Origin: a virus
IMG/VR virus record: IMGVR_UViG_3300012208_000010
Coordinates: 1-24,711 of that record
DNA: 24,711 bases
Direction: 5' to 3' (one strand)
Made by a program: the position numbers and the translations under genes. Position 1 is the first letter of the stretch. Every line of letters starts with the position of its first letter. Shown here piece after piece: positions 9,057 through 14,781 of this stretch. The notes beneath the pieces are model-generated. The model was not told the DNA's origin and ran no database searches. It saw only the letters and a program-made list of their open reading frames with translations.

Positions 9057-9433
9057 CAGTCGTAACGGTAGCTATCACGAAAACGGCTCTATTTCTAGGG
9101 ATGCCCGGGCCAACAATGCACACAAGTGTTGGAGGCGCTGGTGTAGTTTTGGCTGGAGGGTTTTCTGGGGGAGAATTGGCGGGACTGGTGGGGGCTGTTA
9201 TCGGCGGCATGCTTGGGGCAATCACGCTTATAGTTACGGTTCGCGCCTCAAATGCAACTCAAGCCCGAGAATACCGAAAAGAAATACAAGACTCTCACGA
9301 CAGGGGCGCTCTTGAAGCCAAAGAAAGTGCAGCCTATGAGATCGACAGGTTGCGTGATATCTTGAGAGATTTGCGTGCCGACAAAGAAGACTTGCGGGAG
9401 CAACTAAGAAACCAGGCTAGCAGTCGTGACTAA
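9053..9433 (+). CDS. Membrane protein with coiled-coil tail, lysis region
   Basis: 126 residues, starting at the ATG in ATGA with the previous gene's stop. Residues 26-66 are a long glycine-rich hydrophobic stretch (GAGVVLAGGFSGGELAGLVG and beyond) long enough for one or two membrane passes. The C-terminal 55 residues are charged and heptad-like (YEIDRLRDILRDLRADKEDL), a likely cytoplasmic coiled coil. It lies just before the endolysin and next to another one-pass membrane protein, so it may be a holin or holin regulator. I cannot separate these roles from the sequence. Confidence 0.6.
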   Translation: MTVVTVAITKTALFLGMPGPTMHTSVGGAGVVLAGGFSGGELAGLVGAVIGGMLGAITLIVTVRASNATQAREYRKEIQDSHDRGALEAKESAAYEIDRLRDILRDLRADKEDLREQLRNQASSRD

Positions 9434-9818
9434 AGACAGCATTTCGCAACGACGAAACAAACTTTTACTCTATTCAGTGGTAGTGCTGAACGTCTTCTTG
9501 ATGGCAGCATTAACCTCAGTCACTGTGCTTGTGATCAATTATCGTCAGCAAAGCACCAAGGATGCTGTCCGGCTAGCTAATGCCAACAAAGCAATAGCGG
9601 AATGCATCAACATAAACCTAGGGTTACGTGCGAAGCCTGGAGCCGACGATCTTATCGCACAACAGGAATGGTTGACTGAAATTAACGAGTATTTCCAAGA
9701 AGTCCAAAAAGGCGCAGTTGTAGATAAGCTACGCATCCCAACTGCGACAGTCAAATACCAGGCAGCCCTGAACGCAGACGCTGCGGTTCGAGCAGCTCAT
9801 CCGCTAGGTCAATGCTAG
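9426..9818 (+). CDS. Single-pass membrane protein, lysis region
   Basis: 130 residues, starting at GTG 9426 and overlapping the preceding gene by eight bases, so coupled. Residues 13-38 are a clear membrane helix (LLLYSVVVLNVFLMAALTSV), preceded by the basic residues RRNK, so the short N-terminus should be inside and the remaining 90 residues outside. The outer part is helical with two cysteines (one near residue 56, one at the very C-terminus). Position between tail genes and endolysin suggests a lysis accessory protein, for example a holin partner or a spanin-like protein. No known family was recognised. Confidence 0.55.
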   Translation: MTKDSISQRRNKLLLYSVVVLNVFLMAALTSVTVLVINYRQQSTKDAVRLANANKAIAECININLGLRAKPGADDLIAQQEWLTEINEYFQEVQKGAVVDKLRIPTATVKYQAALNADAAVRAAHPLGQC

Positions 9819-9849
9819 AAACGAAAAACAGGTAACTCTAGGAGACAAA

Positions 9850-11058
9850 ATGAATGTGTTTGACGCGGCATACCCGCCCAACATCGCAACATGCAAAGCC
9901 AATGGTGCGATCGCAATTTCTAGGTACGTGGCGGGTGGCGGGCAACGGCAGTGGAAACGTCTTTCGCTTGCCGAAACGGATCGTATCCTCGCGGCTGGAC
10001 TCGGAGTGATTTACAACTATGAAGGCCAAGCCGACGAAGCGCTACATGCCGGGAGAACAGGCGGGCTGATTGCTGCGCGTATTGCGATCGCGGACTCAAT
10101 CAATTTAGGCCGAGCGCGAGCCGATGGCAGCGAGGCGATTTACTATTCTGTGGACGTCAACACTCCCGCGTCTGCGTTTGGTGCAATTGCGGATTATTTC
10201 CGGGGTATTCGTGACGGCACACAAGGGCGCTTTCAGATCAAATTCTATGGACAAGGCTCACTCGGTGACTACCTACTTTCCCTCGGATTGATCGACGGAA
10301 AGTACTGGTTGTCGGGGTCAACCTCATTCCCCGGCTATGACCGCAATTCTCCGCACGTATGCATGTGGCAGCATGTCGGTTCGCCGGTCGCGGGAACGGA
10401 CCTAAACACGGTCACGGATGCCAGCGAGCTTGGCGCGCATTTTGCAGGCGTTTCCTACAAACTGCTCAACCCTACGTCGCTTACCGCGCTGTTCGGCGCG
10501 GCTGCTATGGCAATCGGTTTATTGTTGGGGCTTGACCCCATTTCGACATTGCCGCAAGGCAAAGTGTTGCCGCCCCAATCGATCGCGACACCGGTACCAG
10601 GTGCGCCCATAGTGCCAGTACAGCCGCCGATCGCACAACCTGCGCCGCCAACCAGCATTTCGCCCACGCCGACCAGCCCTAAACTTCCGGCGAAAAGGGT
10701 TGTCATGCCGTCTGGCTGCTCGATCACGATCCACCCAGGCGACGTGTTGTCACGACGTGACCCATCAAATTGGCGTGCCGATGCACGGCTGAACCACATT
10801 AACGCACATCGCATTTTTCCTGGCCAAGTGATCCGGCTCGCAAAATGCGGCTCAAGCTCAAGCGTGTCGAGCCCGGTGGCTAGAGTTTCGCCTGGTAAGC
10901 ACAGAGCTACAACGCGACGCGTCAAAGTGATTCATGATATCTCAACAACAGCCGCACACTATGGCCTTAAAACTAAGACTGTTTTGGCATACAATCCGCA
11001 ATACAAGGCGCATCCGGATTTCATTCTCGCAGGCGCAACACTCGCAATCCCCAACTAG
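9850..11058 (+). CDS. Endolysin: DUF1906-like glycoside hydrolase domain plus two LysM-like repeats
   Basis: 402 residues, with a strong ribosome site (CTAGGAGACAA) before the ATG. Residues 1-200 match the Rv2525c-like DUF1906 fold, a TIM-barrel relative of GH25 muramidases, with FDAAYP at the first strand, YNYEGQAD, an IYYSVDVN strand carrying the acidic residue, and WQHVG near the end. Residues about 215-235 are hydrophobic, and a proline-rich linker follows. Two LysM-like repeats close the protein, at about 288-333 (SGCSITIHPGDVLSRRD onward, the more diverged) and about 356-402 (ending GATLAIPN), to hold peptidoglycan. No lysin B is visible. The barrel assignment is moderate because bond specificity cannot be read. 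Confidence 0.8.
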   Translation: MNVFDAAYPPNIATCKANGAIAISRYVAGGGQRQWKRLSLAETDRILAAGLGVIYNYEGQADEALHAGRTGGLIAARIAIADSINLGRARADGSEAIYYSVDVNTPASAFGAIADYFRGIRDGTQGRFQIKFYGQGSLGDYLLSLGLIDGKYWLSGSTSFPGYDRNSPHVCMWQHVGSPVAGTDLNTVTDASELGAHFAGVSYKLLNPTSLTALFGAAAMAIGLLLGLDPISTLPQGKVLPPQSIATPVPGAPIVPVQPPIAQPAPPTSISPTPTSPKLPAKRVVMPSGCSITIHPGDVLSRRDPSNWRADARLNHINAHRIFPGQVIRLAKCGSSSSVSSPVARVSPGKHRATTRRVKVIHDISTTAAHYGLKTKTVLAYNPQYKAHPDFILAGATLAIPN

Positions 11059-11075
11059 AAAAAAGGGTTATTTCG

Positions 11076-11450
11076 ATGGACTTTCTTACGAAAATTCGCA
11101 ACACCGCGCTTGTGCTTAGGGGCACAACCACGGACTTTCTTACAAAAATTCGCAATACCGAGCCGTTGCTTTTCGGGCAACTTGCGTTGTCGCTAGTAAC
11201 AGCTGGACTGTCTGCGCTTGTGCTTCGGGGCGCAATCACGGACACGCAAGCCTCAACATTGACGCAAGTTCTCGTGCCGTTGGTAACGGCGGGCCTCACG
11301 TGGTTGGCTGGCCTTGTTATTCGGCTGTTTGTGAGCCCTGCTTCAGTGAAGCCAAGCCCTGCATCGACTCCCAGTTCGGAGCAGGCACCCACACCCTCTC
11401 AGGTCGCTGATGTTGTCCCGCCCGCGCCGCTAGTCGATCCGACGCACTAA
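11076..11450 (+). CDS. Holin-like two-pass membrane protein
   Basis: 124 residues with AAAGGG ten bases upstream of the ATG. Two hydrophobic segments (about 34-55, LALSLVTAGLSALVL, and 67-89, VLVPLVTAGLTWLAGLVIRL) are separated by a short polar turn, and the C-terminal 36 residues are rich in Pro and Ser (SPASVKPSPASTPSSEQAPT). Two passes and a position directly after the endolysin suit a class II holin. The N-terminus carries an 18-residue tandem duplication (DFLTKIRNT twice), unusual for a holin. It is the last gene before the terminator at 11474. Confidence 0.7.
   Translation: MDFLTKIRNTALVLRGTTTDFLTKIRNTEPLLFGQLALSLVTAGLSALVLRGAITDTQASTLTQVLVPLVTAGLTWLAGLVIRLFVSPASVKPSPASTPSSEQAPTPSQVADVVPPAPLVDPTH
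11078..11160 (+). repeat. 54-bp tandem duplication at the start of the holin-like gene
   Basis: GGACTTTCTTACGAAAATTCG at 11078 recurs at 11132 with one change near its centre, exactly 54 bases (18 codons) apart. Both encode DFLTKIRNT. The intervening ALVLRGTTTD also matches ALVLRGAITD encoded about 115 bases downstream (near 11215-11245). The N-terminus therefore looks assembled by copying from a mixture of sites in the same gene. Confidence 0.85.
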
Positions 11451-11473
11451 GGTCACAGTCTAACCAGTGAGGT

Positions 11474-11511
11474 CAGAACGCCGGACATTGAGCTTTGCGT
11501 CCGGCGTTCTG
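11474..11511 (+). terminator. 13-bp hairpin after the holin-like gene
   Basis: AGAACGCCGGAC (11475-11486) pairs perfectly with GTCCGGCGTTCT (11499-11510), and a C-G pair at 11474/11511 adds one more. The loop is 12 bases. No U-rich tract follows, as is common for actinobacterial intrinsic terminators. It lies 24 bases after the last tail/lysis gene and before a promoter, so it most likely ends the late transcript. Confidence 0.75.
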
Positions 11512-11529
11512 TGGCGTCTGAGAGATCGA

Positions 11530-11588
11530 CTCAAAAATTCCTGAGGTTCGGCCGTACACACGAGCCTGTGTTTTCAGAAATTTTTGAG
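11530..11588. repeat. 15-bp imperfect inverted repeat upstream of the early promoter
   Basis: CTCAAAAATTCCTGA (11530-11544) is complementary to TCAGAAATTTTTGAG (11574-11588) with one mismatch. The spacer is 29 bases and contains GGCCGTACACACG. It lies 17 bases upstream of the predicted -35 box, where an activator or repressor could bind. It could also be part of the late terminator. Arm length and AT-richness argue for a functional site. Its role is inferred. Confidence 0.55.
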
Positions 11589-11604
11589 AAAAACGTGCGT
11601 ATGG

Positions 11605-11634
11605 TTGCGTTGCCGAGAAAACATGTGTTACTGT
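11605..11634 (+). promoter_or_regulatory. Promoter for the right-hand gene block
   Basis: TTGCGT (11605-11610) and TACTGT (11629-11634) are separated by 18 bases, and the -10 fits the TANNNT form common in actinobacteria. The predicted start near 11641 would open the transcript with TCGG-TTA-CCGA (11643-11653), a small hairpin. The first gene is at 11681, with GGGAG five bases before its GTG. It lies in the only sizeable gap between the tail/lysis and the replication gene blocks. Confidence 0.55.
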
Positions 11635-11680
11635 TTTATTAGTCGGTTACCGAGACTGACAAAAAACTTTGGGAGAAGTT

Positions 11681-11926
11681 GTGGCAGAGAATATCGAATA
11701 CGCGCTTGCTGTAGAGTGGTCAAATAACAACAGAGTTTCGGAAATAGAATTCATTCCTGCCCGGAACGTGGGTCACGCCGAACAGATGGCCGTCGAATGG
11801 TATGGGCATCGGCCGTCATGGACAGTGTGCCGTGAGATTCAACCTTGGCATTACGCTAGCGCATCTTCCACTAAAATTGCTAGTGTAGCTAATCTCACGC
11901 CTTTCAGTGTGGGGACATCGCGATGA
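11681..11926 (+). CDS. Small unknown protein, first gene of the right-hand block
   Basis: 81 residues from GTG 11681, chosen because GGGAG sits five bases before it; a TTG at 11669 would overlap that site. The protein is mildly acidic, with EYALAVEWSNNNRVSEIEFI and a central EQMAVEWYGHRPSW, and has no membrane segment or cysteine cluster. It overlaps the next gene by ATGA, so the two are coupled. It follows the strongest candidate promoter in this area, which suits an early-expressed protein. I do not recognise it. Confidence 0.65.
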   Translation: MAENIEYALAVEWSNNNRVSEIEFIPARNVGHAEQMAVEWYGHRPSWTVCREIQPWHYASASSTKIASVANLTPFSVGTSR

Positions 11927-12102
11927 GCGCGCTACCGAAAAACTCTGAAATCAAGATCCACTACTGCCCTACGTGCGGTCGAGACAATCGAATCGATCAT
12001 CTATCACAGCGACATTTCTGGGCAGGTAAAGTTTGCCCTAACCCCGAAGGGTTGCGCCGCGCGACGTACCGCTACGTCTCATCAGAACCGATAGAGCGAT
12101 GA
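11923..12102 (+). CDS. Small zinc-ribbon-like protein (59 aa)
   Basis: The ATG at 11923 overlaps the preceding stop by ATGA and the frame runs to TGA at 12100-12102. The protein has CPTCGRDN (Cys15, Cys18) and a third cysteine at 38 (GKVCPNPEG), with His26 and His31 between, an arrangement that could hold a zinc ion. Basic residues surround it, as in small nucleic-acid-binding zinc ribbons. Coupling and the coherent cysteine pattern support a real gene in spite of its size. Its target is unknown. Confidence 0.6.
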   Translation: MSALPKNSEIKIHYCPTCGRDNRIDHLSQRHFWAGKVCPNPEGLRRATYRYVSSEPIER

Positions 12103-12149
12103 GCACGACGCGTTGTAACGTTGCTGAGCGCGGGTTGCGTAATGCCTAA
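12099..12149 (+). CDS. Possible 16-codon coupling ORF
   Basis: The ATG at 12099 is in an ATGA overlap with the zinc-ribbon gene's stop. Sixteen codons later the TAA (12147-12149) lies just past the ATG of the Spo11-like gene at 12142. That gene has no good ribosome site of its own, so a ribosome terminating here could restart on it. The peptide (STTRCNVAERGLRNA) has no recognisable feature. It is best seen as a possible translational coupler. Confidence 0.25.
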   Translation: MSTTRCNVAERGLRNA

Positions 12150-13125
12150 AATTACATACGAGAAATGGTCGCCGCGCGGTGAAGCTCGCGAGCTAGTTTC
12201 GCAGGCCGAGGCTATTTGCGTCGATTTTCAGTCACAAGGCTACGACCTTACGTTGCGTCAGCTCTACTACCAATTCGTAGCTAAAGCTTTGATCCCCAAC
12301 AACCAACTAAGTTACGATCGTTTAGGCCAGACGATAAATAAGGCGCGAATGGCTGGCTATCTTGATTGGAACTACATCGTAGATCGAACACGCAACCTGC
12401 AAAGCAATTCGCATTGGACGACTCCGGCGAGCATCATGGAATCAGCAGCTGATGGCTACGCGGAGGATCTGTGGGGCGATCAACCTAACCGTGTTGAGGT
12501 GTGGGTCGAAAAAGAAGCGCTTGCTGGTGTTGTTCAGCGGGCCGCAGATGCTCTTGATTGCGCTTGGTTCTCGTGCCGGGGGTATGTAAGTCAGTCTGAA
12601 ATGTGGGGCGCGGCACAACGCATAGGCCGCTATCTTCGCAATGGCCAAAACGTCACCATTCTACACCTAGGTGATCACGACCCTAGTGGCATCGACATGA
12701 CACGCGATATTCGCGAAAGATTGGATTTATTCACGCTCACCGATTTTGCTAGGCTAAGCGGTTTTCGAGATTCTCTCACGTATAACGGCATTCGAGCAAG
12801 CATGTCTGCCGAGCTTACAATTGAACGTATTGCACTTAACATGGATCAAGTGGAACAGTACGGCCCGCCCCCAAACCCGGCGAAACTCACGGACAGCAGA
12901 GCGCAAAGCTACATCGAGCAGTTTGGATATGAGTCCTGGGAGCTTGATGCACTATCGCCTGCCACGCTCGACGAGCTGATTCGAAACAGCATACATGAAC
13001 GAATGGATTCGGGCCTTTACCAAGAATCTGAGGATCAGGTAGAGCGCCAGCGCGATTACTTGCTTAGCGCTTCGCGCAACTGGGACAACATCGTAGATCT
13101 AATCGAAGGGGATTGGGCAGAATGA
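12142..13125 (+). CDS. Orphan Spo11/topoisomerase VI A-like protein with TOPRIM domain (mini-A type)
   Basis: 327 residues. The N-terminal winged-helix-like part has LTLRQLYYQFVA (36-47), matching the R-(D/E/Q)-L-Y-Y motif that carries the DNA-cleaving tyrosine in topoisomerase VI A and Spo11; Tyr43, or Tyr42, would be the nucleophile. The TOPRIM part shows VEVWVEKEAL, with Glu123 in the conserved acidic position, and ILHLGDHDPSGIDM, with Asp178 and Asp180 as the DxD metal pair. No GHKL ATPase B subunit gene is present in the window. This fits the Topo mini-A group described from mobile elements, whose activity is poorly understood. It starts by coupling and overlaps the next gene by ATGA. 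It may nick or break DNA during replication or recombination. Catalysis is inferred. Confidence 0.75.
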   Translation: MPKITYEKWSPRGEARELVSQAEAICVDFQSQGYDLTLRQLYYQFVAKALIPNNQLSYDRLGQTINKARMAGYLDWNYIVDRTRNLQSNSHWTTPASIMESAADGYAEDLWGDQPNRVEVWVEKEALAGVVQRAADALDCAWFSCRGYVSQSEMWGAAQRIGRYLRNGQNVTILHLGDHDPSGIDMTRDIRERLDLFTLTDFARLSGFRDSLTYNGIRASMSAELTIERIALNMDQVEQYGPPPNPAKLTDSRAQSYIEQFGYESWELDALSPATLDELIRNSIHERMDSGLYQESEDQVERQRDYLLSASRNWDNIVDLIEGDWAE

Positions 13126-13376
13126 GCGGATACACAGGCAAAATCATCGACAAAGTACTATCACCAATGCCTTACCAAGAGCGACAACTTGCTGATGACC
13201 TCGACACTGCTTTACAGGTCTTGGCAGAAATTCAAGCAACGCAGTGCGCAAGTGATGACGAAGCGCGCAATTGCTGGAGAGACTACAGATTAGAGATCAA
13301 ATGTCCAGGCGCATCTGAAATTCGCTGCCTTGACGACTGGATTACCGAGCTATTGGAAAAGTACCGCGATGAGTAA
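13122..13376 (+). CDS. Unknown 84-residue protein
   Basis: ATG 13122 overlaps the previous stop (ATGA); a TTG at 13113 is not needed. The sequence is acidic and mostly helical. It has YQERQLADDLDTALQVLAEI in the first half and a C-terminal CLDDWITELLEKYRDE, with cysteines at residues 43, 51, 62 and 70. No membrane segment or known motif is visible. The next gene starts inside its last codons (ATGAGTAA at 13369), so it belongs to the coupled series that follows the Spo11-like gene and may share its pathway. Confidence 0.6.
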   Translation: MSGYTGKIIDKVLSPMPYQERQLADDLDTALQVLAEIQATQCASDDEARNCWRDYRLEIKCPGASEIRCLDDWITELLEKYRDE

Positions 13377-13623
13377 CGACAATCGCATCGGCGAAACTTG
13401 TTCAGGGCGCAGCATTCTTGAAATACTCTGGGAGCAGCTCGACAGCATGTATGCAGCTCTTTTAGATGCGCGCGAACATCCCTCAGAGAACCATCACGAT
13501 ATTCGTTTGTCTGGAGTTTGCAGAGGTTTTGCGTATTGTATAGCGACAATACAAGCGCCGTATGAGCCTGATGTCAAAGCCGTGTTGCGTGAAATGAAAG
13601 AACGAGCCCGTGGCGACAAGTAA
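13369..13623 (+). CDS. Unknown 84-residue helical protein
   Basis: Starts at the ATG in ATGAGTAA, eight bases before the end of the preceding gene. It looks like an all-helical protein, with SILEILWEQLDSMYAALLDA and a C-terminal KAVLREMKERARGDK. The middle stretch CRGFAYCIATIQAPY has two cysteines. Actinophages often carry small helical proteins of this size in such positions, without known function. I do not recognise a named family. Confidence 0.6.
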   Translation: MSNDNRIGETCSGRSILEILWEQLDSMYAALLDAREHPSENHHDIRLSGVCRGFAYCIATIQAPYEPDVKAVLREMKERARGDK

Positions 13624-14137
13624 AGCGCAGCAGTTCGCTCTCATCGCTGAAGGGCTCGGCTGGGCCGTGCGCCGGATCAAGAGAGATGAAAAACGGCAAG
13701 TCATCGCCACACGCGAAGCCGAGAAATATGTGCTCATGTGGGGTGTAGACGAAACCACGGGTCGCGATCGTTTCCTCGGGGGTAGTTACCGGTATGACAC
13801 GCACCATGAGCCGGTGAGGCTTGTTAAAGCCGCAATTGAAGCCATGTCGAAAGCGCCACAGACGCAACGCGTGCATGACGACGGCGAGTTGTCTCGCCTG
13901 CCTTTTGATCCGGCGCATTCAACCGACAATGAAATTCTGGCCGCTGTGCTCGGCAAAAAGATCATCTGGCGTTCAGCTTTAAGCGGCTTGGACGACGAAG
14001 GCACAGTCTCACAAGACAAACGCTACCTACGCATCGAAACAATGCCAACAAACGGCAAACGCATCCTCACGTTTGTTTCACCTCTCCTCGGTGGCTTCCG
14101 TTCCGTGGACATCAACACAATCAGAAAGGTTTACTGA
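13610..14137 (+). CDS. Unknown 175-residue basic protein
   Basis: Starts at GTG 13610, overlapping the preceding gene by 14 bases, with GAAAG upstream. The protein begins ATSKAQQFALIAEGLGWAVR, then a basic stretch RRIKRDEKRQVIATREAEKY and a hydrophobic strand. The C-terminal half has alternating strands, ending LTFVSPLLGGFRSVDINTIR. The size and mixed alpha/beta pattern suggest a compact soluble protein. No catalytic motif is seen. It ends in TGATG with the next gene, so expression is coupled. Confidence 0.6.
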   Translation: MATSKAQQFALIAEGLGWAVRRIKRDEKRQVIATREAEKYVLMWGVDETTGRDRFLGGSYRYDTHHEPVRLVKAAIEAMSKAPQTQRVHDDGELSRLPFDPAHSTDNEILAAVLGKKIIWRSALSGLDDEGTVSQDKRYLRIETMPTNGKRILTFVSPLLGGFRSVDINTIRKVY

Positions 14138-14328
14138 TGTTCGAGCAAGTTCTTTTGCATTCGGCTGCGTCGGCGTTCCTTATTGCGCTGGCTGGGCTGA
14201 TTGTCGCAATCATCTTCGCCACACCGAAACCCGAGCCGGAAGAACACGTTCACGATGAGACGCTGGAGTACGATATTGTTCGTCGCGGTCTCGTGCGTTC
14301 GTGCTGGCTTTGCGGCCCCCTGCACTAA
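14137..14328 (+). CDS. Small membrane protein (63 aa)
   Basis: ATG 14137 shares its A with the preceding stop (TGATG). Residues 9-28 are a strong membrane helix (SAASAFLIALAGLIVAIIFA), followed by a Pro/Glu segment and a C-terminal soluble part with Arg-rich RRGLVRSCWLCGPLH and a CxxC pair. The orientation is not clear. Small one-pass proteins with a CxxC tail are common in phage accessory regions, for example as host membrane modifiers. Function unknown. Confidence 0.55.
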   Translation: MFEQVLLHSAASAFLIALAGLIVAIIFATPKPEPEEHVHDETLEYDIVRRGLVRSCWLCGPLH

Positions 14329-14349
14329 CTACGGCTAGGAGACAAGCTG

Positions 14350-14778
14350 ATGCGCGTTACAGAAGTGCAGCAAGTTGCCGAAATGATTTGCGGCAATCTC
14401 TACAAAACCAATTTTCAGTTCCTCGGGGAAACCGATAACGGCGCGTCCACGTGGTGGACTCGTGGCGTGGCCCCTAAAATCGTGCGTGTCGAAGTGCAGC
14501 GCTCGACGCTCGCGCCCGTTGTGCTAATCAACCTAGAGTTTCCTAACATCAGTGTGCCGGGGCAAGTGTTTCGCGCCAGGAAAACCTTGCAAGTGCATTG
14601 CGCGGATGGTGGCGTGTTTTACAATGACACGCAGCTGATGGAAGCTAGTGCGCACACAATAAAGCGCATCCTAGAAACATTCCGTGACGTTCTTGAGGGC
14701 AAAGGCGCGGCCGGGCCAGATGGGCTTAAAGACAAAATCGCGCACGACACCCAATACGACACCGACCACAGCGACTGA
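14350..14778 (+). CDS. Unknown 142-residue protein
   Basis: Begins after a 21-base gap with CTAGGAGACAA before the ATG, the same box used for the endolysin, so it initiates on its own. The N-terminal half is mixed, with MRVTEVQQVAEMICGNLYKT, followed by beta strands (PKIVRVEVQRSTLAPVVLIN) and a helix with HTIKRILETFRDVLEG. The C-terminal 20 residues are acidic and His-containing. No motif is recognised. It lies just before the SNF2-type helicase gene, which starts four bases after it ends, so the two are probably translated together. Confidence 0.6.
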   Translation: MRVTEVQQVAEMICGNLYKTNFQFLGETDNGASTWWTRGVAPKIVRVEVQRSTLAPVVLINLEFPNISVPGQVFRARKTLQVHCADGGVFYNDTQLMEASAHTIKRILETFRDVLEGKGAAGPDGLKDKIAHDTQYDTDHSD

Positions 14779-14781
14779 GCT

